Source of the DNA: JAMORN01 sp027063545 [NCBI: bacterium]
GTDB lineage: Bacteria; JAMORN01
Assembly: GCA_027063545.1 (NCBI GenBank)
Contig: JAMORN010000140.1
Location: 1 to 6,979, forward strand
Length of the DNA: 6,979 nucleotides
Direction: 5' to 3'
Below are positions 1 through 6,100 of this stretch, piece after piece. A program made the translations under genes and the position numbers. Each line of letters opens with the position of its first letter. Position 1 is the first letter of the stretch. The notes beneath the pieces were generated by a model. The model was not told where the DNA came from. It saw only the letters and a program-made list of their open reading frames with translations, and ran no database searches.

Positions 1-515
1 ATCATGATAGTATATTTACCAGTTTTTGTTGAAACATATACAATCTTACTTAGAAAACTAGTCTTTTCACCTATAAGCTGAGAAACTATAAAATCTGAGT
101 ATTTATGGTATACCCTTCTAAATTCCTTATCTTTAAAAATTGAACTCATTATTACCTGTCCACTAGAACCATCTAGAATATCGCCTTTTAATACGTAAAA
201 CTCATTTTCTTTTTTTATATATGATTTTATAATATATAAAATAGGATTTGATTGAGTATATATGCCAACAGGGGATATTCTAAAAAAATTGGAAAATTCA
301 AGATCAAACTTTAAAATATTAGTACCTTCAACTAATTCTTTATTATTTATATTAGAACCTGTAGTTTTAGAGGAATCTACGAATATATCTATTTTTTCAA
401 AACTTTTTTTTATACCTAAGTAAACTTCCTGAGAATATATAAAATTTGAATAAAGAAATATCCAAAAACTATAAATACAAAAACCTATTATTAACTTTTT
501 ACTCTTTAGCTTCAT
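1..515 (-). CDS. tolB: TolB-like periplasmic protein, N-terminal part (3' end outside window)
   Basis: I translated this by hand from an ATG at 515; it stays open for 171 codons and runs off the window at position 1. Residues 1-28 look like a signal peptide: a lysine-rich start (MKLKSKK), a hydrophobic core, then a probable signal peptidase I site near IYS|QE. The rest resembles the TolB N-terminal domain. It has a short beta-strand near residues 41-48, the stretch ILKFDLEFSNFFRISP (67-82, the family's 'DL..SG.F' element), and FIVSQLIGEKTSFLSKIVYVS (142-162), matching the family pattern 'LTGekGiF.tRIaYV' that leads into the beta-propeller. In the Tol system TolB acts in the periplasm and binds TolA and Pal. 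The start lies inside the end of tolA (17-base overlap), with no clear Shine-Dalgarno sequence, which suggests translational coupling. Position directly after tolQ-tolR-tolA supports the call. The propeller itself is not visible, so some other propeller protein with this leader is possible. Confidence 0.75.
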   Translation of the reverse strand, partial: MKLKSKKLIIGFCIYSFWIFLYSNFIYSQEVYLGIKKSFEKIDIFVDSSKTTGSNINNKELVEGTNILKFDLEFSNFFRISPVGIYTQSNPILYIIKSYIKKENEFYVLKGDILDGSSGQVIMSSIFKDKEFRRVYHKYSDFIVSQLIGEKTSFLSKIVYVSTKTGKYTIM

Positions 516-1176
516 ATATAAAAGTAAAATGAACAGCTAAAAAACTATTTCCTTGATTAACATAAGCTGATGGTAATGGGGGTAGTCTTGTTATTTTCAC
601 AGCTCTATATGCTAATCTATTTAATAATTCACTTTTTGACTTTTTTTCAAATTTTATATTTGTTATTTGTCCATTTTTCTGTATTTCAAAATAAATTATT
701 ACTATGTTATCTTCAACATCTATTTTATATGGAACAACAAAATTCTTATATATTCTTGCCTGAATAATATTTAAATAATAATTATAACTAAACTCCTGTT
801 CTGTTTGTATTACCTTACTATTTTTATTTTCTTTCTTTTCGGCTTTTTTTTCTTTTTTAACCTCCTCTTTCTTTTCTTTTTCTTGCTTTAACTTTTTATA
901 CTTCTTTTTTATGGCTAACTCTTTTTTCTGTTCTTTTACTTTTTCTTCTTTTGCTTTTTTCTGAACCTCTTTTGGTTTTCCCTCTATTTTTTCAGTGTTT
1001 TCTTTCCCCTCTTCTTGCTTTTGCTTTACAATTGTCTTTTCCTTAAATACCTCAATATTCATTATGATAGGCTCTTGAATAAAATTTATTTCAATCCTCT
1101 TAGGTTTATATATTATTATTAAAACTATAACAAAAATATGAAATACTATAGATATAAAAATGTACTTGAGCCTCAT
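499..1176 (-). CDS. tolA: TolA/TonB-family periplasm-spanning energy transducer
   Basis: A 225-residue protein with the three-part TolA/TonB plan. Residues 5-23 form a single inner-membrane anchor (YIFISIVFHIFVIVLIIIY). Residues about 49-120 are a lysine/glutamate-rich, almost proline-free spacer likely to be helical. Residues about 130-221 form a TonB_C/TolA_C-like domain, with a helix (LNIIQARIYKNFVVP), strand pairs around FEIQKNGQITNIKF and a typical KITRLPPLPSAY segment. In this family the anchor contacts the TolQ-TolR motor and the C-terminal domain reaches TolB, Pal or an outer-membrane receptor. The lysine/glutamate spacer and the following tolB gene favour TolA over TonB, whose spacer is normally proline-rich. 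It is shorter than E. coli TolA (about 420 residues). The ATG overlaps the tolR stop as ATGA; the only Shine-Dalgarno-like sequence is a weak AGAAG, so translation probably depends on coupling to tolR. Confidence 0.85.
   Translation of the reverse strand: MRLKYIFISIVFHIFVIVLIIIYKPKRIEINFIQEPIIMNIEVFKEKTIVKQKQEEGKENTEKIEGKPKEVQKKAKEEKVKEQKKELAIKKKYKKLKQEKEKKEEVKKEKKAEKKENKNSKVIQTEQEFSYNYYLNIIQARIYKNFVVPYKIDVEDNIVIIYFEIQKNGQITNIKFEKKSKSELLNRLAYRAVKITRLPPLPSAYVNQGNSFLAVHFTFIYEAKE
817..1032 (-). repeat. Low-complexity Lys/Glu-coding, purine-biased tract in tolA
   Basis: Codons 49-120 of tolA are nearly all AAA, AAG, GAA and GAG, so the coding strand is a long purine-rich run and the plus strand shows long T/C stretches with several T-runs, including one of eight near 845. 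It encodes the extended helical spacer of TolA. Such tracts change length easily by slippage or recombination and often differ between close relatives. The reading frame is intact here. No exact repeat unit is obvious; this is compositional bias rather than a tandem array. Confidence 0.7.
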
Positions 1177-1586
1177 TTATTTTCTTCTTTTTTAGGAGGT
1201 GTGGTAACAAAGCCTATTTGTTTATAACCTATCTGACGAATATTTCCTATTATTTTCAAAACAAAACCATAAGGTAAACTCTCATCTGCTATTAATAAAA
1301 TAGGTAATTCTCTAGGATGTAATTTGGCCTTTAAAAAATTATATAACTCATCTTCTGATATTCTTTTATCATCTAAATAAATATTTTTATCCTTATCTAT
1401 TGTTATTTTTATATTTTCTTCTATTTCTATATTCTCTGCCTTTACCTTTGGTGTTTTTACCTTTATTGCTTGTGTCATCATTGGAGCAGTAATCATAAAA
1501 ACAATTAAAAGTACAAATGCTATATCTATAAGATTGGTTACATTTATATCCTGCTTTTCTATCTCTACCCTTCTTTTTACAAGCAT
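1173..1586 (-). CDS. tolR: TolR/ExbD-family inner-membrane motor subunit
   Basis: A 137-residue protein of normal length for the family. After a short charged cytoplasmic start, residues about 17-38 form one membrane helix with the ExbD/TolR signature NVTNLIDIAFVLLIVFMIT. Asp21 is the conserved membrane aspartate that carries protons in this family. The periplasmic part ends with LLIADESLPYGFVLKIIGNI (97-116) and then a GYKQIGFVTTPP segment, matching the family's 'ADk.vpYg.v..v...l...G...v.lvT.P' pattern. With TolQ it forms the proton-driven motor that energises TolA. The ATG at 1586 is five bases after the tolQ stop and is preceded by AAAGAGGT at good spacing, overlapping the end of tolQ. 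ExbD and TolR cannot be separated on this domain alone; the tolB-like gene downstream decides for TolR. Confidence 0.93.
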   Translation of the reverse strand: MLVKRRVEIEKQDINVTNLIDIAFVLLIVFMITAPMMTQAIKVKTPKVKAENIEIEENIKITIDKDKNIYLDDKRISEDELYNFLKAKLHPRELPILLIADESLPYGFVLKIIGNIRQIGYKQIGFVTTPPKKEENK

Positions 1587-1591
1587 ATAAT

Positions 1592-2194
1592 CTACCTCTT
1601 TAAGTAATCTTCTAAAATTGTATATATATTTATAATTTCAGTTTCTCTTTTTCTTGCTATTCTTGAAAAGATATTATAAAAAATAGATGCAGGAATAGCT
1701 ACAACTAAACCAAAGATTGTTGTAATAAGAGCTTCTGCTATACCTGGTGCAACTACTGCTAAAGAAGCCTCGCCTTTTATTCCTATTTCTAAAAAGGCAC
1801 TCATAATACCCCAAACAGTTCCTAATAGTCCTAAAAATGGGGAAATATTAGTAATCATACTTAAAATATTTAATCCTGAAGATAATTTTTCTATCAAAAG
1901 ATTTGTTTCTACTTCAACTAATTTCTGGCGTTTATCTCTGGGTAATGATAGTTTTTCTATAATGTTATTTAATAATCCGAAATCATCCTTTAAATTCTCA
2001 ATAAAAAAGTCATATCTAGGGAATCTTTGATAAATTCTAAAAAATTTCTTTATATTATTTCCTAATTTAGAAAAAAATATCAATCTATCGAAAAATATTG
2101 CCCAACTTATAGTAGAAAAAGCTAAAAGAAGAAGCATTATTATTTGAACAAAAACAGAAGAATTTTTCACCATAAAAAATAATTGACTTAGCAT
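1592..2194 (-). CDS. tolQ: TolQ/ExbB/MotA-family proton channel
   Basis: A 200-residue polytopic inner-membrane protein, slightly shorter than E. coli TolQ (230). It has the three expected membrane segments: residues about 14-36, 108-133 and 150-175. A cytoplasmic loop of about 70 residues separates the first two. The second segment contains TNISPFLGLLGTVWGIMSAF, nearly the textbook MotA/TolQ/ExbB motif. The third contains VAPGIAEALITTIFGLVVAIPA, the matching signature around the proton path. In complex with TolR it uses the proton gradient to drive TolA movement during envelope constriction and outer-membrane maintenance. The ATG at 2194 is one base after the stop of the upstream gene and has a strong AAAGGAGAA ribosome binding site inside that gene's last codons, so the two are tightly coupled. 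The family call is very secure; TolQ rather than ExbB rests on context. Confidence 0.94.
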   Translation of the reverse strand: MLSQLFFMVKNSSVFVQIIMLLLLAFSTISWAIFFDRLIFFSKLGNNIKKFFRIYQRFPRYDFFIENLKDDFGLLNNIIEKLSLPRDKRQKLVEVETNLLIEKLSSGLNILSMITNISPFLGLLGTVWGIMSAFLEIGIKGEASLAVVAPGIAEALITTIFGLVVAIPASIFYNIFSRIARKRETEIINIYTILEDYLKR

Positions 2195-2195
2195 T

Positions 2196-2843
2196 TTATT
2201 CTCCTTTATTGGATATATTTATTTTATTTTTTATCTCCTCTTTTATTTCAGGTAAAATTTCTTTAAATTCCTTTAGCCTTTGTTTTAAATCTTCCTTTAT
2301 GATTCTACTAACTTCTTCTATATTCTTTTCATTAAAAGCATCAGATAGTTTATTAAATTGAGAAGCTATATTGGATAAATACTCTAAAGTAGACATGCCT
2401 GTTGTTAATTTTTTATTGAGATCAATATAATTAAAATTAGTCATAGAAGTAAAAGCCTCATTAATCTGCTTTATACCTTCAATAAGATCCTGAAGTTGAG
2501 AATAAGCTTCCAATAATTTATCTTGATTTAAAAAATTCTCTGATAAATTATTCAAGCTATTTTCTATATTTTTTAAATATTCTTCTATATGATCTAAAAT
2601 TTCTATGGTTAAATTATCTAAATTTTCCGAGAGTATTTCAATTTTATCAATATAATCAAGACTTATATCATTATCTTCATCCGAAAAATCAAGTGTATGG
2701 TTTAACTCATCAACTCTCACTTCAATAATAGTCTCTTTTTTTTCCTCAAGTTGTTTTTGAATATGTTGTAATAATTGATTTAAAGTAGTAAATTTTTCTT
2801 TATCAATTGGATATTCTTCCCCGTTTAAATAAACTTTTTCCAT
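2196..2843 (-). CDS. Unrecognised cytoplasmic protein: beta-grasp-like N-terminus plus helical C-terminus
   Basis: A 215-residue acidic protein without signal peptide or membrane segment, so probably cytoplasmic. I cannot name a family with certainty. Residues 1-72 alternate strand and helix (KVYLNGEEYPI, then TLNQLLQHIQKQLEEK, then TIIEVRVDELNHTL, then YIDKIEILSE). This order looks like a small ThiS/ubiquitin-like beta-grasp fold, but there is no C-terminal diglycine. Residues about 76-210 are almost entirely helical with heptad-like leucine/isoleucine spacing (for example LTIEILDHIEEYLKNIENSL), suggesting a coiled coil or helical bundle. The ATG at 2843 has a strong AAAGGAGA site about ten bases upstream and starts 21 bases after the preceding gene. 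Its stop is one base before tolQ, so it is almost certainly co-translated with the Tol motor. A role as a cytoplasmic regulator or scaffold of TolQ/TolR is inference from position only. Confidence 0.85.
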   Translation of the reverse strand: MEKVYLNGEEYPIDKEKFTTLNQLLQHIQKQLEEKKETIIEVRVDELNHTLDFSDEDNDISLDYIDKIEILSENLDNLTIEILDHIEEYLKNIENSLNNLSENFLNQDKLLEAYSQLQDLIEGIKQINEAFTSMTNFNYIDLNKKLTTGMSTLEYLSNIASQFNKLSDAFNEKNIEEVSRIIKEDLKQRLKEFKEILPEIKEEIKNKINISNKGE

Positions 2844-2864
2844 AATAATTTCTCCTTTTTTATG

Positions 2865-4226
2865 TTAGTTAATTAATAATGAATCACCTATTATTGTAAA
2901 AATATAATTTATATTCTCTCCATTTTTCATTAAATGAATAGTACCTCTTTCATTATTCATAATATCATTTTGGATAAAATATTCTATATAGTTTAATGAA
3001 TCCTGAAAAAAAAGATGATATATATTTACAGCATTATCCATATAGTAAACTGCTAAACTATCAGTGGTTATTTTTAATTCTTCTATTACAATACTTTTTT
3101 GATCTATCTGTTTTCTACTATACTCTAATAAATCCCAATTTTCCATACACTCATTTTTAAAAATATATTTTTCCCTAAGATTTTTTTTATTATTATAAAG
3201 ATAAAATAATAAATTCAATGAATCCTTTACTAATATTATACTATCACCATCATTATCTTCACCAATTAATGAATCAAGCCATAAACAATTTTCTTTAAAA
3301 TAACCTGTTCCTGATATAGAAACAGAATCCCTATTTAAAAATCTATTAAAAAAGCCTATAAAGTTATATATTGAATCTCCTTTAATACTTCCATTTATAT
3401 TAAAATCTTCTCCTTTTACTTCTAACTTATTATTTTTTATATAATAATAAGATAAAATAAAATTACTATCTTGGGCTATTAAATGTTGAATTAAAGAATC
3501 TTTATAATAGTTTATTTTTTCTATAGTATCTCCTATAGAATTTAATATTACTTTTGTATAATATTTAAAAAAATCTGATGAAATTAAATCTCCTTTAAGA
3601 TTAATATTATTATCTATAACAGAAAATATATGTTCTGAATTCCCATAATAATAAAATTTTACCTCTTTATAATTTTTCAAATTAGGATAAAATTTTAATG
3701 AATAATTCTTTTGACTATTATCTATATAAACAAGATTATAAAAAATCGAATCTATATCATTATAATAAATCATGTCTCTATTTTGATTACTACTAATAAA
3801 GAAGATCTTAATATATATCAAATCTATTGCTCTATTTTTAATATTTATTGTATCTACGACAATTTCTAAATAGTTTAATGTATCTTTAAGGACTTTACCT
3901 ATAGAAGATACACCTATTGAATCATCAAAAAATATTAACATAATAGGGTAAAAACTAAAACGTAAACTATCTTCAGAAAAAAGACTAGTTTTTAACGTTG
4001 GGAATAGTGAGAAATCTCTATTATCTATATTATACTCTTCTATATCTTTTATAATAAAAAAATCTATATTTGAAATTATATCTTCTGATGGTGTAATATT
4101 GTAATCCTTAACACATCCTGCTACATTTAAAATTATAACAATAAAAAGATATATTAAAAAACCTCTCTTATACAGATTAAATCCTGTATAAGAGAGGTTA
4201 ATACTTTTGTTTATATATTTAACCAA
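2865..4226 (-). CDS. Unrecognised envelope lipoprotein with repeated D-[ST]-[LIV] motifs; start uncertain
   Basis: The longest reading is 453 residues from a TTG at 4226, one base after the upstream stop. Residues 22-37 are hydrophobic and end in a good lipobox, NVAG|C38, so this should be a lipid-anchored exported protein. The N-terminal region before it is long (21 residues); a CTG at 4175 preceded by AGGA would give a more compact signal peptide beginning YKRGFL, but no in-frame ATG or GTG exists before Cys38. The mature part is rich in Asn, Ile, Tyr, Asp and Ser and reads as alternating short beta-strands. A D-[ST]-[LIV] tripeptide occurs 15 times, for example at Asp86, 115, 243, 335, 389, 409 and 448. 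One loop at 323-329 (EDNDGDS) resembles a calcium-binding loop. Only two other cysteines are present (314, 360). I recognise no family. The gene is even more AT-rich than its neighbours. A terminator-like hairpin lies within its first codons. Confidence 0.85.
   Translation of the reverse strand: MVKYINKSINLSYTGFNLYKRGFLIYLFIVIILNVAGCVKDYNITPSEDIISNIDFFIIKDIEEYNIDNRDFSLFPTLKTSLFSEDSLRFSFYPIMLIFFDDSIGVSSIGKVLKDTLNYLEIVVDTINIKNRAIDLIYIKIFFISSNQNRDMIYYNDIDSIFYNLVYIDNSQKNYSLKFYPNLKNYKEVKFYYYGNSEHIFSVIDNNINLKGDLISSDFFKYYTKVILNSIGDTIEKINYYKDSLIQHLIAQDSNFILSYYYIKNNKLEVKGEDFNINGSIKGDSIYNFIGFFNRFLNRDSVSISGTGYFKENCLWLDSLIGEDNDGDSIILVKDSLNLLFYLYNNKKNLREKYIFKNECMENWDLLEYSRKQIDQKSIVIEELKITTDSLAVYYMDNAVNIYHLFFQDSLNYIEYFIQNDIMNNERGTIHLMKNGENINYIFTIIGDSLLIN
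4156..4199 (-). terminator. Perfect 16-bp hairpin with T-run, intrinsic terminator or attenuator
   Basis: On the plus strand the arms are AACCTCTCTTATACAG (4160-4175) and CTGTATAAGAGAGGTT (4184-4199), exact reverse complements separated by eight bases. Read on the minus strand, the stem ends in GAGAGGTT and runs straight into more T, giving six consecutive T (4161-4156), followed by AT-rich sequence. That is the layout of a Rho-independent terminator for transcripts coming from the TPR lipoprotein gene, whose stop is about 30 bases upstream. On the plus strand the following bases (AATACTTTTG) make a poorer T-tract, so minus-strand activity is favoured. The element lies inside the N-terminal codons of the next ORF, so it may work as a conditional attenuator instead of a simple stop. 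The stem has only 6 G-C pairs of 16, but it has no mismatch. Confidence 0.8.
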
Positions 4227-4227
4227 A

Positions 4228-6027
4228 TTATTCTTCCATGTTTGAGAAGACGTTTTTTCTTCTTTTATTCCATCTTCTTTTCCATCTACTTAATCTTCTC
4301 TTTTCTGTTTTTGCTTCTTTTACTAATGATGGATATTTAGAAGCATATTTATTTATATATGCATCTAAAATTTCCATAGCCTCTTGATATGTTGGAGCAT
4401 CATTTGCTTTTGTAATTGCTGTGTTAAGCTCTGCTACAGCATCCATATATTCCTGCATGCTCTCTTTAAGTCTCTTAGCATGTTCATCATCAGGATTTAA
4501 TTCCAAGGCTTTTTCAATATACCTTACAGCTAAAGTATATTGATTCTTGCTTTTGGCATCTTCTGCCATTTGAACATATCTTGAAGCCTCTTCTTCAAGA
4601 GCCTGTCTTTTACCTTCTATAAATTGAGTTAATGACTCTATATAAGGAGAATTTGGAAAATATTTTTTATATTTTTCATATAATGCTAAAGCTATTTTCA
4701 TTGTTTCACCATCTTCTATTTGAAGACCTGTGATAAAGCCGTATATTCTTTGTTGGTATGCATTTAATAATTTAAAATATCCTTGAGAGTTAGGGAATAC
4801 CTGTTTATACATTGATATTATTTCAAAGGCTTTATTAACATCTGTAGTATCTACTATTTCTAAATTAAGATATCTCATCATCATTGTATTATCTAACAAT
4901 GTCTCTATTTGTTTTACTAACTCTGGATTTCTACCTCCAAAAGCATTTCTAAATGCGAGTAATTCTCTTTTTGTCCTTTTAGGATCAGCTACAATGACAG
5001 AAGCACTATTTCTTATGTATGTTGTCCATTTTTTTTCTAGTTCCTTCTCTACTAAATCAGAATATTTTGATCCTTTAAATTCTGCTCTGAATTTTTGGAC
5101 ATTATTATAATATTTTATAGCATCATCTAAACTTCTTATAGGTGTTGAAGTAAAGTAGGTATACAATAACTGTTCAATATATATTTTTAACTTTTTAGCT
5201 TCTTTAGAATTTGGGAACATTTTTATAAATGCATATATCTCATCTTTTTGTTTTTCATAATCAGCAAAGGTTATAGAAGATAAATTTTGGTATTTTTTAT
5301 ACCATGCTTTTTTAAGTTTTACCTTCATCTTTTGAGCTTTATCTTTAGCATGAGGGAAATACTTTATTATATTATCAATTGCCTTAGCTGCCTCTATATA
5401 ATTACCTTTTTTAATATTATCTTCTACCTTAAATACTCTCAAAATTTCTCTAGCACTAAAGAATGGTATTTTTATAGATAATATATAAACATATCCTTCA
5501 TAATTCTTTCCTGGATCATCTATTTTCATCTTTTTACAATCCCATTTTAAAGTAATCATTCTGGACTTTATAACATCTTCAGGTAGATGGGTCTCTTCTG
5601 CCAATTGTCTCACTAATTTTTCTTCTAACTCTTTCCTTTTTTCCACCTTAAAAGTCTGATCATACCATTTTGTTTTATACTCAGATTCTGTTTTAAATTC
5701 AGCAGGTTCAAATAAAACAGCTATTATTCCCCTATTAATTAATTCCTGTACTTTCTTATTATTAGGATCTAATGCCTTGGCATATAACCACTTATTATAT
5801 GCTTCATAATATTGCCCTGTAGCGTATAATAATTCTCCAAATTCTATTATTTTTCCCACATCATGAGGATGTTTTTGAAGATCACGATTAACTTCTATTA
5901 ATTTTTGAGGGTCTGGATTTGGAATACCCAATTCATTTCTTATAGAAGAAGAAGTTGTACCACATTTAATTAGAAATGTAGAAATTATTAAAAACATAAA
6001 TAAAGATAAAACTTTGTGTTTTCTCAT
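4228..6027 (-). CDS. TPR-repeat lipoprotein with basic C-terminal tail
   Basis: A 599-residue protein starting MRKHKVLSLF, with a hydrophobic segment (6-20) and a cysteine at 22 that suggests a lipoprotein. The residue before the cysteine is lysine (LIK|C) where Gly, Ala or Ser is usual, so lipidation is likely but not certain. Residues about 65-98 (ATGQYYEAYNKWLYAKALDP) and 485-520 (NQYTLAVRYIEKALELNPDD) are clear TPR units. Between them are degenerate helical pairs that repeatedly end in FPNS or FPHA (224, 271, 411, 457), like YfiO/BamD-type repeats. Residues about 105-200 are non-repetitive. The tail at 576-591 has 11 Arg/Lys in 16 residues. A probable role is as a protein-binding scaffold in the periplasm, attached to a membrane. 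The start is well supported by AAAGGAGG just upstream at 6039-6032. It precedes the Tol genes, recalling CpoB, which is also a TPR partner of Tol, but it is not an obvious CpoB homologue. Confidence 0.88.
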   Translation of the reverse strand: MRKHKVLSLFMFLIISTFLIKCGTTSSSIRNELGIPNPDPQKLIEVNRDLQKHPHDVGKIIEFGELLYATGQYYEAYNKWLYAKALDPNNKKVQELINRGIIAVLFEPAEFKTESEYKTKWYDQTFKVEKRKELEEKLVRQLAEETHLPEDVIKSRMITLKWDCKKMKIDDPGKNYEGYVYILSIKIPFFSAREILRVFKVEDNIKKGNYIEAAKAIDNIIKYFPHAKDKAQKMKVKLKKAWYKKYQNLSSITFADYEKQKDEIYAFIKMFPNSKEAKKLKIYIEQLLYTYFTSTPIRSLDDAIKYYNNVQKFRAEFKGSKYSDLVEKELEKKWTTYIRNSASVIVADPKRTKRELLAFRNAFGGRNPELVKQIETLLDNTMMMRYLNLEIVDTTDVNKAFEIISMYKQVFPNSQGYFKLLNAYQQRIYGFITGLQIEDGETMKIALALYEKYKKYFPNSPYIESLTQFIEGKRQALEEEASRYVQMAEDAKSKNQYTLAVRYIEKALELNPDDEHAKRLKESMQEYMDAVAELNTAITKANDAPTYQEAMEILDAYINKYASKYPSLVKEAKTEKRRLSRWKRRWNKRRKNVFSNMEE

Positions 6028-6031
6028 ACTG

Positions 6032-6092
6032 CCTCCTTTTTTCTCAATTTACTTGCATTCGTTAAGTATAATATAAAAATTAAAAATTTAAA
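6032..6092 (-). promoter_or_regulatory. Candidate promoter and ribosome binding site of the TPR lipoprotein gene
   Basis: The 73-base gap between dus and the TPR gene is the only non-coding stretch of any size. Read on the minus strand, it has TATACT (6070-6065), five of six matches to the -10 consensus, with TTTAAA (6092-6087) sixteen bases upstream as a weak -35 box. A transcript starting near 6058 would have a leader of about 30 bases. AAAGGAGG at 6039-6032 is a strong Shine-Dalgarno sequence four bases from the ATG. In DNA this AT-rich, promoter-like strings arise by chance, so the promoter part is tentative; the ribosome binding site is secure. No terminator hairpin follows dus here, so read-through from dus is also possible. 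Confidence 0.4.
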
Positions 6093-6100
6093 ATAAAATA

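Noticed and set aside
570-767. Plus-strand open frame of 65 codons
   Set aside because: It lies opposite tolA's C-terminal domain, has a composition typical of an antisense shadow, and shows no recognisable domain or ribosome binding site.
1193-1203. Perfect AGGAGGTG on the plus strand, CACCTCCT (anti-Shine-Dalgarno-like) in the tolR mRNA
   Set aside because: No credible plus-strand gene follows, and on the coding strand it just encodes the conserved TolR Thr-Pro-Pro ending. It is probably coincidental.
1173-2194. ExbB/ExbD or MotA/MotB assignment for the motor genes
   Set aside because: MotB would need a peptidoglycan-binding domain, which is absent. ExbB/ExbD remain formally possible, but the Lys/Glu-rich TolA-type spacer and the TolB-like gene after it favour Tol.
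5287-5481. Plus-strand open frame of 64 codons
   Set aside because: It is antisense to the middle of the TPR lipoprotein; its Phe/Ile/Tyr-rich translation is what the complement of Lys/Glu/Asn-rich codons gives.
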